Positions 36,016 to 45,055 of a stretch of DNA of 64,000 bases are shown here, in pieces. Location: assembly GCA_001603075.1 (NCBI GenBank), contig LVBB01000024.1:91789-155788 (forward strand). The letters are read 5' to 3'. The position numbers and the translations under genes were made by a program. Numbering within the stretch: position 1 is the first letter of the stretch; each line of letters starts with the position of its first letter. A model generated the notes under the pieces. That model saw only the letters and a list, made by a program, of their open reading frames with translations. It had not been told where the DNA came from and did no database searches. The DNA comes from Phycisphaerales bacterium Planc_01. Lineage in GTDB: Bacteria > Planctomycetota > Phycisphaerae > Sedimentisphaerales > Anaerobacaceae.

Positions 36016-36642
36016 CTACTTGACCGCATCGAGATTCAGACTGATCTCGATACGGTCAGCGCCGATCTGCACCGCTTTACAGGCCATGTCCTTGAAGTCG
36101 TGATGTTCGCAATTCCACGGGTCCCAGGTTCGAATGTCGCGAAAGCCAGCTTTGCGCAGAATCGCTTCCAACGAGCGTCGATTGAAAATGGAATAGTGGA
36201 TGTTGTATTCGGAATCCTGACCGCCCATCAGTAGCATACAAATAGCCTCGGGATCCCGGCCTGCTCTCGCATAGACGTCGAGCAGGCGGTCGAAATCAGG
36301 CACCGACAGGCGCAGCACGCCGCCTGCCTTGATGATGCGGAACATCTCGCTCAAGATGCGTTCCAGCATCGGCCGCCTGATGTGTTCGAGCACGTGACAC
36401 ATATAGACAAGATCGACTGTTCCATCAGCAAAAGCCGATAGCTGTCCGATGTCGTCGGTAACGATATGAACATGAGCATACGGCACGGCGTCGATATTGA
36501 TGAACTCCGGGCTCTTGATCGGACCGCAGCCAATATGCAGCAGGAGTCTGTCACCGGCATTTTTCGGCGGCACCGGTTCGATGAATCGTCGTTTCAAGAA
36601 TGACAGGTTCCGTTTGAAGCTGCGACGCATGCGTTTCAACAT
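36016..36642 (-). CDS. Class I SAM-dependent methyltransferase
   Basis: From ATG 36642, preceded by AAAGGAGAGG, the product is 208 residues. LLLHIGCGPIKSPEFINIDAV is the SAM-binding motif I of a short Methyltransf_11-type enzyme. VDLVYMCHVLEHIRR is motif II/III, and IIKAGGVLRLSVPDFDRLLDVY follows as in methyltransferases found in glycan clusters. It probably methylates a sugar or participates in surface polysaccharide synthesis. It faces the GT4 gene tail to tail. Confidence 0.85.
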   Translation of the reverse strand: MLKRMRRSFKRNLSFLKRRFIEPVPPKNAGDRLLLHIGCGPIKSPEFINIDAVPYAHVHIVTDDIGQLSAFADGTVDLVYMCHVLEHIRRPMLERILSEMFRIIKAGGVLRLSVPDFDRLLDVYARAGRDPEAICMLLMGGQDSEYNIHYSIFNRRSLEAILRKAGFRDIRTWDPWNCEHHDFKDMACKAVQIGADRIEISLNLDAVK

Positions 36643-36796
36643 GAATCCTCTCCTTTGGCCCCGCAATTGGGATCATCGTTCGAGATCCGCCACTGCCGGC
36701 CAGACTGGCGTCCGGCTGTTCGGGCCCTCGTACGGACCGTGCCTCTTCTTGCGGGAAGGCCAACATCATGCTTGCCATGGAACAGTCCAACTATCG

Positions 36797-36819
36797 TCCT
36801 GGGAATCGCGACCCCAGGA
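36797..36819 (-). terminator. Hairpin downstream of the tandem kinase-like gene
   Basis: TCCTGGG (36797-36803) and CCCAGGA (36813-36819) can form a 7-bp stem with a 9-base loop, starting 20 bases beyond the stop of the minus-strand gene. There is no clear T run, so it may be a weak or factor-assisted terminator. Confidence 0.35.
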
Positions 36820-36838
36820 AGGAACGAATCACAACCGT

Positions 36839-38230
36839 TCATCTCTGCCGTGCCTTCACGTGGTCCTCCAGCCAATCGCAATCCCGTGCGAACCGCATCA
36901 ATTCCCGATTGAAGCGACGGCGGAGGGTCCAGTACACCCGATGGACACGCATGCCGTCGAGGTCCGTCAGGACTGCTCCGTCGGCGTCCAGCAGGAAATT
37001 CGAGTGTTTCGTGTCCCCATGTGTGATACGATGGTCGGCCAGACGCTCGAGCAACTGCAAGACCTGCCGGCTCCGCATTTCCTTGGTGCTGCGAACCACC
37101 CGCGCGTCGCCCATCAGGTGGCTCAGAGAGCGCGCCTGAATGAACGCCGTAACGAAATAGGACTGCCACAACATGAAGCCTCGGCATTCATCAATATAAG
37201 CGAGTGGCTGGGCGGTGGGAATGCCCAGAAGACCGAGCAACTGGGCGTTGAGCCAGCTTCGTCGGGCACGTGAGCCCTTGAGGGTGTGGCGGAGCGAGTG
37301 CCAGAAGCCTTTGTGGTTGTAGCGCTTGACCACCACATCCTGTCCGTTCCAGACGATCCGGCTGACAAAACAGGTCTTGCCATTCTTGAGGACTTCGCCG
37401 TGGCGCAAGAGCGCATCGATCGCTTCACAGAACTGTGCGGGTGATGACTCCGCCAGAAATGGTCTTTCGAAAACGCCTCGGAACCGGCCCTCCCGAAATC
37501 GAAGAGTCCGGCTGGTAGTCCGCAGCGAACGCCGGACAAGCTTGCGGATGACCTCTCGGCGGATCACATAGACGCGTTTCTTCAACGCCTCGTTGTCTTG
37601 CGGACTCCATAGCCACTGCCTTTCTTCCGCGTAGGCGGCCGCCACCGGGGCAATGCCGGAAGCCTTGTCCTCGCTCAGACACGAAAGGAAACTCGCCAGA
37701 TCCTCAATGCTCGCACGCCGTCGGAGAGCCCTGCCCCGGAAAGACATCTGGGCCACATCGAGCGAGAAGACCATCTGGCCGCGAAGCATGAAATTGCCGA
37801 TGTGCAGATCCGACTGCACAACGCCCTTCCTGTGGTGCCGCGCCAGTTCCCTGGCAAGGTGACACAATAACTCGACTTTTTCCCCGAGGTTCTTCGCCTG
37901 TTGCCAGAGTTCCAGGCCCGTGGACGCCTCCCGGATCTTCTCGGTTACGATGGCCCAGTGGCCCTGCCTCGTACGTCCTGACAGCAGCAGTACCGGCGCG
38001 CGGACCCCCAGTTCGGCCAACCGGCGCAGGCCCCTCAGTTCACGCCGGTAATGGTAGTATGCCTTCCACCGATGACAGAAGATCTTCAGTACCACGTCCC
38101 GATCGCGCCAGGAGGCGTCCGAGACCTCGCGCGTGCCCGGTAGAATCCGCAACGCACGCCGGATCACGATCTCCTGGGCAGATTCCGACTGCCCCGGGAG
38201 GACCCAAATTGACCGAGTCGATTCGCTCAT
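36839..38230 (-). CDS. Tandem-domain WaaP/InaA-like kinase
   Basis: The 463-residue protein contains two copies of an LPS-kinase-like (protein-kinase-fold) unit. The first (about 25-210) has VVLKIFCHRWKAYYHYRREL, then the catalytic loop VVQSDLHIGNFML and the metal block FSLDVAQM. The second (about 275-463) has VVVKRYNHKGFWHSLRHTL, then ITHGDTKHSNFLLDADGAV and LTDLDGM. Each therefore keeps the Lys, the catalytic Asp/Asn loop and a DxD-like metal site. Single-domain relatives phosphorylate core heptose or Kdo. The ATG at 38230 was chosen; an in-frame GTG at 38245 is also possible. Confidence 0.75.
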   Translation of the reverse strand: MSESTRSIWVLPGQSESAQEIVIRRALRILPGTREVSDASWRDRDVVLKIFCHRWKAYYHYRRELRGLRRLAELGVRAPVLLLSGRTRQGHWAIVTEKIREASTGLELWQQAKNLGEKVELLCHLARELARHHRKGVVQSDLHIGNFMLRGQMVFSLDVAQMSFRGRALRRRASIEDLASFLSCLSEDKASGIAPVAAAYAEERQWLWSPQDNEALKKRVYVIRREVIRKLVRRSLRTTSRTLRFREGRFRGVFERPFLAESSPAQFCEAIDALLRHGEVLKNGKTCFVSRIVWNGQDVVVKRYNHKGFWHSLRHTLKGSRARRSWLNAQLLGLLGIPTAQPLAYIDECRGFMLWQSYFVTAFIQARSLSHLMGDARVVRSTKEMRSRQVLQLLERLADHRITHGDTKHSNFLLDADGAVLTDLDGMRVHRVYWTLRRRFNRELMRFARDCDWLEDHVKARQR

Positions 38231-38312
38231 ATCTATCGACGGCACTTCGCCGCCAAGCCTTCTTCGTTTGTTTCCACCTGTCCGGCGGCGCTACCCTCGC
38301 CCCCAACACTGC

Positions 38313-38326
38313 GATGTCTTGACATC
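38313..38326. promoter_or_regulatory. Palindrome between divergent genes
   Basis: GATGTCTTGACATC is a perfect inverted repeat with a 6-bp arm and a 2-base centre in the 268-bp gap between the minus-strand tandem kinase and the plus-strand oxidoreductase. TATAAT occurs downstream at 38421-38426. An operator is possible but no regulator is identified. Confidence 0.35.
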
Positions 38327-38498
38327 TCGTCATGATACCCGCCAGCAAGACGCCCTGCCAGCAATTCCTAACAGCGTATCGCCGGAGGGGTTGAGGCTGG
38401 TGGCAAGGAACCGATGCCGCTATAATCCGGGTGTCCGGGCCGATCCCGATGTGGATCGCCAGAGAAGACGACACCGAGAGACAGGACCGAGGCCATCT

Positions 38499-39869
38499 AT
38501 GGACAAGACCACCACTCGCCGCCAGTTCCTCAAGACCGGAGCCGCCTTCGGGGCCGCGTGGGGATTGCCGTATTTCGTGCCGGGCCGCGCGCTGGGTGCC
38601 GACGGCGCGACGCCGCCGAGCGAGAAGATCGTCATGGGCTGCATCGGCGTCGGCAGCATGGGCGGCGGCCATCTGCGGGCCTTTCTGGGCCGGGAAGAGG
38701 TACGCGTTGTGGCGGCGTGCGACCTTCGCGAGGCCTTTCGCCAGCGGGCCGGGCAGCAGATCGACGAGAAGTACGCAAGCCGGGACGCCACGACATACCA
38801 CGATTTCCGCGAGTTGCTCGCTCGGGCGGACATCGACGCGGTCTGCATCGCGACGCCGGACCATTGGCATGCCCTGATCGGCATCGAGGCCGCCCGAAAC
38901 GGCAAAGACATGTACCTGGAGAAACCGGCCGACGTCCACGTCGCAGCCGCGAAGGCCCTGCGTCAGGCAGTGAACGACTACGGCGTGGTCTTTCAGTTCG
39001 GCACGCAGCAGCGCTCGGGGCGCGACTTCCGATTCGGATGCGAGTTGGTCCGTAACGGCCGCATCGGCAAATTGCAGACCATCGTCGTCGGCTCCGTGCC
39101 GGGCCTGTCATTGCCCAATCAGCCGACCCAGCCCGCGCCCGACCCACGGCAGTTCGATTACGACATGTGGCTCGGCCCGGCGCCGTGGGCGCCGTATTCG
39201 TTCGAGCGCGCCGCATCGCGCGCCGAAGGCAGTGCCGGCTACTGGATGCACATCCACGACTACGGGCTGGGCTGTCTCAGCGGCGCCTGGGGCATCCATC
39301 ACATCGACATCGCCCAATGGGGCAACGGCACCGACGACACCGGCCCGCTGGAGATCGAAGGCGCCGGCGTGATCCCCGCCGACGGGCTCTGCGACACGCC
39401 GATGACCTGGCGGGTCGAGCATCTCTACGCCAACGGCGTCCGGATGATTCACATGGATTCGCGCCACACCGCCGCGGAGTTCCCCCAATTCGGCGAGGCT
39501 GCGGCGTCGCTGCAGATCCCCGGCTGTGGCATCCTCTTCATCGGCTCCGACGGCTGGGTCATCGTCTCGCGGGGTGGGATCGACGCCAGACCCAAAACGC
39601 TCTTGCAGGAGACGTTCGACTCCAACGCGGTTCGGCTGCCTGCGAGCAACGATCACAAGCGGGATTTCCTCGAATGCGTGCGAACGCGGGGCAAAACGGT
39701 CAGTCCCATCGAGGCCGCGGTCCGGTCGGACACGATCTGCCACCTCGACGACATCGCGATCCGCCTCGGGCGCAAGCTACACTGGGACCCCCAGGCCGAA
39801 TCGTTCGTTGGGGACGACGGCGCCAATCGCATGCTCTGCCGGCCCACGCGCAGCCCCTGGACGCTGTGA
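38499..39869 (+). CDS. Gfo/Idh/MocA-family oxidoreductase with Tat signal
   Basis: The 456-residue product begins MDKTTTRRQFLKTGAAFGAA, a twin-arginine signal. A Rossmann domain follows (GCIGVGSMGGGHLRAFLGRE, about 48-67), then VCIATPDHWHALIGIEAARNGKDMYLEKP. This includes the EKP motif of the family (about 150) and the downstream block of the second domain. Export in folded form through Tat is typical for planctomycete members, which carry their NAD(P) with them. They act on sugars released from polysaccharides. GAGGCC precedes the ATG. Upstream reading-frame extension is spurious. Confidence 0.88.
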   Translation: MDKTTTRRQFLKTGAAFGAAWGLPYFVPGRALGADGATPPSEKIVMGCIGVGSMGGGHLRAFLGREEVRVVAACDLREAFRQRAGQQIDEKYASRDATTYHDFRELLARADIDAVCIATPDHWHALIGIEAARNGKDMYLEKPADVHVAAAKALRQAVNDYGVVFQFGTQQRSGRDFRFGCELVRNGRIGKLQTIVVGSVPGLSLPNQPTQPAPDPRQFDYDMWLGPAPWAPYSFERAASRAEGSAGYWMHIHDYGLGCLSGAWGIHHIDIAQWGNGTDDTGPLEIEGAGVIPADGLCDTPMTWRVEHLYANGVRMIHMDSRHTAAEFPQFGEAAASLQIPGCGILFIGSDGWVIVSRGGIDARPKTLLQETFDSNAVRLPASNDHKRDFLECVRTRGKTVSPIEAAVRSDTICHLDDIAIRLGRKLHWDPQAESFVGDDGANRMLCRPTRSPWTL

Positions 39870-39873
39870 CGCG

Positions 39874-41895
39874 TCAGGTCCGTGCGTGCTTCAGGAGGCG
39901 GTGGATTCGCAGCAGCTCGCCGACGCTCCAGGCCTGGGCCCAACAGCCCTTGGGCTCCTGGGGCTCATCGCCATCGAAGATCTCCGCGATACTGCCGAGA
40001 CAGCCGTCGGCCGTCACGTGGCTCAGCAGCGGCTCGATCATCTCCGTCGCTCGGCGAACGCTGGCCGGCTTGAAGTCGTTGACCTTCAAATAGGCCTCGA
40101 CGAAGGGCCCCATCAGATAGGGCCAGACCGTTCCCTGGTGATACGCCGCATCTCGCCTGCGCTGAGGCCCCTCATACCGGCCCTGATAGCAGGCGTCGCG
40201 GCGGCTCAGCGTGCGAAGCCCATACGGCGTCAGAAGCTCGGACTCGACCGCGGCGAGGATCGCCTTCTGCCGGGCCCCGCTCAACGGCGGACCGTACGGA
40301 AGCGAGATCGCGAAGATCTGGTTGGGCCGAAGACTCGCATCGACCTGCCCGTCCGCCATGACCGTATCGTTCAGATAGCCCAACGACTCGTTCCAGAACA
40401 ACTCGCCAAAACTGTCGCCGGCCTGCTGGGCCATCTTGGCATACCGTTTCGCATCCGACACCAGGTCCATGCGCAAACAGAACTCGTGCAGGTGGCATAG
40501 GGCGTTGTGCCACAGTGCGTTGACCTCGACGGGCTTGCCCCAGCGGGGCGTGAACGCGACGCCGTCATACTTGGCGTCCATCCAGGTCAACTGCGTGTTG
40601 CTGTCGCCGGCGCGGACGAGGCCATCGGCATCGACGTGGATGCCGAACCGCGTGCCGTTCTGATAGGAATCGACGATCCAGCGGATCACCGGCAGCAATT
40701 CCCGATTGAAGGTCTCCTTGTCCTCGGTGGCTCCGAGGTATTCAAACGCGGCGTGGATGAACCACAGCGAGGCATCGACGCTGTTGAAGTGGGCCGGCCC
40801 GCTGCGATCGTCGAACCGGTTCGGGATGAGCCCGTCGTCCGCCGCTGCGGCAAACGTGCACAACACCGACCGCGCTTCGTCGCATCGCCCCGTCGCCAGC
40901 AGCAGGCCGGGCAGCGCGATGAACGTGTCGCGACCCCAGTCGGCAAACCAGGGGTACCCGGCCACGATGCTCGTGCCTTCCACGTCGCCGTATCGCCGTT
41001 TGACGATGAATTGATCGGCCGCCAGGACGAGTCTGCGATCCGTCGCGTCGGCCGCCGCCCCGGAGAGAATCTGTCTCTGGCGGTCGGCGAGGCGGTTTTT
41101 GATCGTCTCGACATCCACCATCACCGACTCCGGCCGATAGCGTTCATCGAGACGGGCCCAGAACACGAGACGTCCATCCTCTTCGACGACGCCCCGGAAG
41201 AAGCCGGGCGTCCAGAGGTCCTCGCCCGCCTCCTGGCCTCGCCGTCGGTTGGTGCGGTACGTGAAGTCGAACCACCACTGCGGGTCGCCGTCGAAATCCA
41301 TTCCCGAACAGCCCATCCGCAGGGCACAGCCGCCCGGTGTATCATGGCGCACCACCACGCCCGACTCCAGGCGATCGCATCGCACCGCCGCGTCACTGTT
41401 CTGTGTATGGTGGAAATCTCTGAGGCCGACGAACGGACGCACGATGAACTCGACCGGGTCCATGAGGCCGTCGAAGGTATATTCGACCACGACCGTGTCG
41501 CTGTCGTCGGCGAGGTAGACCGCCTTGTGCAGCTCGATCGATTCGAATTCGTAGATGAAGTGCGCGCCGGTGTCGCGGCGGAATTGGCGCAGATAGGGAC
41601 ACGGCGCCAGGACCGGATCGCCGGAGAACTCGAATGTGGACAGATGAAACGCCTGCGAACCACAGACAACGATCTCCTGGCAGTTGGACAGGGCCATGAC
41701 CCGATTGACGGGCGGCGCGAGCGAACCGATCAGCAGACCGTGGTAGCTGCTCGTGTTGCAGCCGAGGATGGTCCCCGCGGCGTAGCTGCCCCGCTCGTTG
41801 GTCAGGAGCCATTCGCAGTCCAGCAGGTTCCCGATCTCGCCGTCGATGGCGACCCGGACGACTTCCTCGGCGCCGGTCTTCTGTCGTGTCAACAC
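39874..41895 (-). CDS. Glycogen debranching enzyme, GH133-like
   Basis: No ATG fits the N-terminus. A GTG at 41895 preceded seven bases earlier by GGGAG is the best start (673 residues); TTG at 41937 is the alternative. The N-terminal domain (about 25-270) matches the archaeal/bacterial GDE-N fold (WLLTNERGSYAAGTILGCNT, RYHGLL-like SYHGLLIGS). The C-terminal (alpha/alpha)6 barrel carries VAGYPWFADWGRDTFIALPGL, GLIPNRFDD, NSVDASLWFIHAA and YHQGTVWPYLMGPF. It cuts alpha-1,6 branches in glycogen-like glucans. It forms a cluster with GH57 and a glycogen-synthase-like gene on the same strand. Confidence 0.9.
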   Translation of the reverse strand: MLTRQKTGAEEVVRVAIDGEIGNLLDCEWLLTNERGSYAAGTILGCNTSSYHGLLIGSLAPPVNRVMALSNCQEIVVCGSQAFHLSTFEFSGDPVLAPCPYLRQFRRDTGAHFIYEFESIELHKAVYLADDSDTVVVEYTFDGLMDPVEFIVRPFVGLRDFHHTQNSDAAVRCDRLESGVVVRHDTPGGCALRMGCSGMDFDGDPQWWFDFTYRTNRRRGQEAGEDLWTPGFFRGVVEEDGRLVFWARLDERYRPESVMVDVETIKNRLADRQRQILSGAAADATDRRLVLAADQFIVKRRYGDVEGTSIVAGYPWFADWGRDTFIALPGLLLATGRCDEARSVLCTFAAAADDGLIPNRFDDRSGPAHFNSVDASLWFIHAAFEYLGATEDKETFNRELLPVIRWIVDSYQNGTRFGIHVDADGLVRAGDSNTQLTWMDAKYDGVAFTPRWGKPVEVNALWHNALCHLHEFCLRMDLVSDAKRYAKMAQQAGDSFGELFWNESLGYLNDTVMADGQVDASLRPNQIFAISLPYGPPLSGARQKAILAAVESELLTPYGLRTLSRRDACYQGRYEGPQRRRDAAYHQGTVWPYLMGPFVEAYLKVNDFKPASVRRATEMIEPLLSHVTADGCLGSIAEIFDGDEPQEPKGCWAQAWSVGELLRIHRLLKHART

Positions 41896-41971
41896 AGCCG
41901 CTCTCCCGTGAATGGACAATCCCGATCTCTGAAACAACGGAGGTCTTCGCGCACGCGTCCGCCGGACGCCG

Positions 41972-43225
41972 TCAGTTCGTTACCGTGGCGACGGGCGTCG
42001 CCACGGCTGCCGGGCCGGACGATGGATGCCGCACGGCCTGAATCGTCGGAGCGGCGCAACGCCGCTGAAGATGATCCAGCACGTTCATGAAATTGATGTA
42101 CGAATCGTACGGCGAATCGTAGGGATTGAAGTACTTGTGGACGTCGCCGTCCGCGAAGTACTTCGTGCACATGTAATAGAAATGATCCGACACCTGGAGC
42201 CGGCGCCAGTCGGAAAGGATCTGCTCGTCGTTGGCCCGCTTGATCTTCCGTTCCAGGCGATACAGCTCGTGGATGGCGTTGGATTGCATCGGGTTGCCCA
42301 GCCAGGCCGAGAGGTCGCGCTCCGTGTCGGCCCAACTGATCATGTGCCGTACATCCACCTCGCCAACCGCATCGTAGGCGGCGACCACCTCGCTGGGGGT
42401 CTTGAAGTCGTTGTCCGGATGCCGGAGGATCTCCTCGGGAAGATGCCGCATGAAGTCGAAGATGCCTGTGTCTTCCCACTGGTGCTCGCCCAGGGTTTCG
42501 TAGTCCATGAACAGATTGACCACATGGCCGTTGCCGTTGACGGCGTTGACCCACTGGCTGAACTTCGAGGCCGTCAGCGGCCATTCGACCCAATGGCGAT
42601 TGGAGAAGCGAAACGCAATGTCGTCGCTGAGCGAGTAGTTCTTCAGCAGCAGCTTGAGGTGCTTGCACCCTGTCGGGCGGTAGAGGAAGTTCGGACTGCG
42701 GTAGCCGAGGATGTGATCGGCGCCCTCGGTGATGACGGCGTCGAAGCACCCCATCGCCTCGATCAGAAGGGCCAGTTCGTTGTTGTAGATCAGTTCGGTG
42801 TTGCGGAAGACCTTGGGCCGTTGCCCGAAGAGGTCTTCGATCGTGTCGGCGTGTTTTCGGACCTGCTCGACGAACTCCTGCCGCGAGTAGAGGAAACTCA
42901 GACTGTGGTAGTAGGTCTCCGCCAGAAATTCGACGCACCCGGTTTGCGCCAGCGCGTGAAAGGTGCTGAGGACCTCCGGGCTGTACATCTGGAGTTGCTC
43001 CAGCAGAATGCCCGTGAGGCTATAGGAGATTTTGAAGCGTCCCTGGTGCTTGTCGATAAGCTTCAGAAGCAGTCGGTTGGCCGGAAGATAACATTTGTTG
43101 GCAACCTTGCGGCAGATCGCGGCGTTCTTGTGATCATCGAAGTATCGCTGATCGTTGTCGAACACCGTGTAATGACGCAGCCGCATCGGCTGGTGAACCT
43201 GGAAGTAGAAACAAACCGAAGGCAT
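41972..43225 (-). CDS. GH57 alpha-amylase/branching-type glycoside hydrolase
   Basis: The 417-residue protein has GH57 motifs: FYFQVHQPMRLR at the start (motif 1), FLAETYYHSLSFL, RNTELIYNNELA (region of the nucleophile Glu) and FMDYETLGEHQW (region of the acid/base Asp). It acts on alpha-1,4 glucans; whether it is an amylase or a transferase cannot be decided from sequence alone. The C-terminal 25 residues are Ala/Pro/Thr-rich. No signal peptide, so intracellular. Confidence 0.88.
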   Translation of the reverse strand: MPSVCFYFQVHQPMRLRHYTVFDNDQRYFDDHKNAAICRKVANKCYLPANRLLLKLIDKHQGRFKISYSLTGILLEQLQMYSPEVLSTFHALAQTGCVEFLAETYYHSLSFLYSRQEFVEQVRKHADTIEDLFGQRPKVFRNTELIYNNELALLIEAMGCFDAVITEGADHILGYRSPNFLYRPTGCKHLKLLLKNYSLSDDIAFRFSNRHWVEWPLTASKFSQWVNAVNGNGHVVNLFMDYETLGEHQWEDTGIFDFMRHLPEEILRHPDNDFKTPSEVVAAYDAVGEVDVRHMISWADTERDLSAWLGNPMQSNAIHELYRLERKIKRANDEQILSDWRRLQVSDHFYYMCTKYFADGDVHKYFNPYDSPYDSYINFMNVLDHLQRRCAAPTIQAVRHPSSGPAAVATPVATVTN

Positions 43226-43279
43226 ACCGACCCAATCCTTTTCTCTGTGGCCGCCCTTCCCTGGGCGAACTCCCTTTCG

Positions 43280-44596
43280 TCAGACCGCCACGAGCAGTTG
43301 CTCGTAGATGCTGGCACACTGCCGGGCGGCGTCTTTCCATCGTAGCTTACGCACCTCGAAATTGCCATGGTTGCGAAGCGTCATGCGCAGCGGCGGGTAC
43401 CGCAGCACCGCCACGATCTTGTTGGCCATCTCGTTGACATCCCAGAAGTCCACCTTCAGGGCATGGTGCAGAACCTCGGAAACACCGCTCTGCTTGCTGA
43501 TGATCACGGGCACATCGTTGTCCAAAGCCTCCAGCGGTGCGATGCCGAACGGCTCCGAGACCGACGGCATGACGTACAGATCCGCCATCTGGTAGATTTT
43601 ACGCACGTCGTCGCCGCGAAGGAAGCCGGTGAACAAGACTTTCTGCCCGATCCCCAGTTGCGCCGCCAGTTCGATGGAGCGGTACATCAGATCGCCCGAC
43701 CCGGCCATGACGAACTTGACGTTGTCCATGGCTTCGAGCACCTTCTTGGCGGCGTGCAGGAAGTACTCCGGGCCCTTCTGCATGGTGATCCGGCCCAGAA
43801 ACAGGACCAGCTTCTCGTCTCGCTTGATGCTCGTCGAACCCACGGACCAGCTCCCGTTGCGTTCGACGCCGTTGTAGACAACCTCGACCTTCTCCGGGGC
43901 GATGCCGTACCGGCTGATCACGAGGCTCCGTGTGAAGTGGCTGACCGTAATGACCTTGTCGGCCCGTTCCATCCCCTCCCGTTCGATGTCGTAAACGACC
44001 TGATTGACGTGCTCTCCGCTGCGGTCGAACTCGGTCGAGTGCACGTGAACCACCAGGGGTTTGCCCGTCACAGCGGCGACGGCCACGCCGGCCGGATAGG
44101 TCATCCAGTCGTGGGCGTGGACCACGTCGAACTGCTCGTCCCGGGCCAGCCGAACGGCCATCGTGGCGTACCGGCGGATCTCACTGTACATGTCGCCGCT
44201 ATAGTCGCTGCCGTGGAAATCGCCCTCCGCCTTGCCTTGCTCGATCATCTCGCGGCGCACACGCAGGCTCTCCTCCACGCGTTCGTCGTAGCTCTCCGGG
44301 TTCGCATAGGCCTGCAAAGGCGAGGCGATCGTTTTGAAGATTACGTTCGTCAGTTCGTCTTCCGCCGTGCCCGACGAAGCGCCGCCCCGACGGGAACGCG
44401 GCGACAGGAGCTTGACGTGGGTTACGTATTCGCTCTCGACCATCTTGGGGAGCACAAAGGTGACTTTCACGCCGAGCTGGTCCATCGCCCGCGTCAGACC
44501 GTAGCAGGCCGTGCCAAGCCCGCCGCTGATGAAGGGCGGAAACTCCCAACCCAGCATGAACACCCGAATGCGCCCCCCCTCATCATTCAGTCCCAT
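43280..44596 (-). CDS. Glycogen-synthase-like glycosyltransferase (GT4/GT5-type GT-B)
   Basis: The 438-residue product starts with RVFMLGWEFPPFISGGLGTA, the starch/glycogen synthase opening with its glucosyl-donor KxGGL-like loop. VHAHDWMTYPAGVAVAAVTG, HSTEFDRSG, VYNGVERNG and FLGRITMQKGPEYFLHAA follow, and the donor block reads SVSEPFGIAPLEALDNDVPVI. With the two genes after it, it completes a glucan synthesis/turnover set. GAGGATTT precedes the ATG. It probably extends an alpha-glucan from ADP- or UDP-glucose, though other GT4 roles are possible. Confidence 0.83.
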   Translation of the reverse strand: MGLNDEGGRIRVFMLGWEFPPFISGGLGTACYGLTRAMDQLGVKVTFVLPKMVESEYVTHVKLLSPRSRRGGASSGTAEDELTNVIFKTIASPLQAYANPESYDERVEESLRVRREMIEQGKAEGDFHGSDYSGDMYSEIRRYATMAVRLARDEQFDVVHAHDWMTYPAGVAVAAVTGKPLVVHVHSTEFDRSGEHVNQVVYDIEREGMERADKVITVSHFTRSLVISRYGIAPEKVEVVYNGVERNGSWSVGSTSIKRDEKLVLFLGRITMQKGPEYFLHAAKKVLEAMDNVKFVMAGSGDLMYRSIELAAQLGIGQKVLFTGFLRGDDVRKIYQMADLYVMPSVSEPFGIAPLEALDNDVPVIISKQSGVSEVLHHALKVDFWDVNEMANKIVAVLRYPPLRMTLRNHGNFEVRKLRWKDAARQCASIYEQLLVAV

Positions 44597-44628
44597 AAAT
44601 CCTCACTTCTTCCCAGGGCCTGCGGGAC

Positions 44629-44647
44629 AGGGTCATTCCCTGACCCT
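44629..44647. promoter_or_regulatory. Inverted repeat AGGGTCA-N5-TGACCCT before the glucan operon
   Basis: Perfect 7-bp arms (44629-44635 and 44641-44647) with a 5-base centre lie 33 to 51 bases ahead of the ATG at 44596. It could be an operator or a leader hairpin; the form resembles nuclear-receptor-like half-sites only by chance. Confidence 0.45.
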
Positions 44648-44949
44648 TGCCACCGAACACGATCCTGACGAACACGGCTTGACCGGAATACTCCGTCCGT
44701 ACTCCTATTTACCTTAAAGCATCGTCCAGAACGTCCACACGCTTTACTCGTGGGCGCAAAAAATTTTCGGCTTGTCACAGGAGTATCCATCGTATTCATC
44801 GGCCAACGATCGGTCGAAAGTACAGCAATTCTTCAAAAAAACCGGATTCCAGGCCCTGCCGCCCCACGTTTTATAGGCTGTTGCCGTCGCAGCCGGGTCA
44901 TCCCCACGGCAGCGGTTCCCACCGGCGCGGTCTGCAGACGGACGACCTG

Positions 44950-44995
44950 CAGAAAAGAGCAAAAGCCGTCCCGAGTCTGTATCCCGAAACGGCTT
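44950..44995 (-). terminator. Rho-independent terminator of the histone gene
   Basis: On the minus strand AAGCCGT (44995-44989) and ACGGCTT (44969-44963) form a 7-bp stem with further pairing possible in the loop. It is followed by TTGCTCTTTTC. It lies 60 to 90 bases past the histone stop. Confidence 0.5.
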
Positions 44996-45055
44996 GTTCT
45001 GGACAGCTTGACCACAACGCCTGACGCGTGGATAGGCCGTATCGGCCCTGCCGGA

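Larger units (their letters stand above)
44597..45055. other. Intergenic region upstream of the glucan genes
   Basis: This 459-bp gap lies between two minus-strand genes. It holds the histone gene terminator (44963-44995), an inverted repeat at 44629-44647 within the likely leader of the glycogen-synthase-like gene, and an AT-rich stretch (44701-44790) where the minus-strand promoter probably lies. No gene is supported. Confidence 0.5.

Noticed and set aside
38391..38426. TTGAGG and TATAAT as a promoter for the Gfo/Idh/MocA gene
   Set aside because: The spacing is 24 bases, too long for a sigma70 pair; only the -10-like box is noted.
41895..41937. N-terminal extension of the debranching enzyme from TTG 41937
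   Set aside because: GTG 41895 has GGGAG at a proper distance and matches the family start better.
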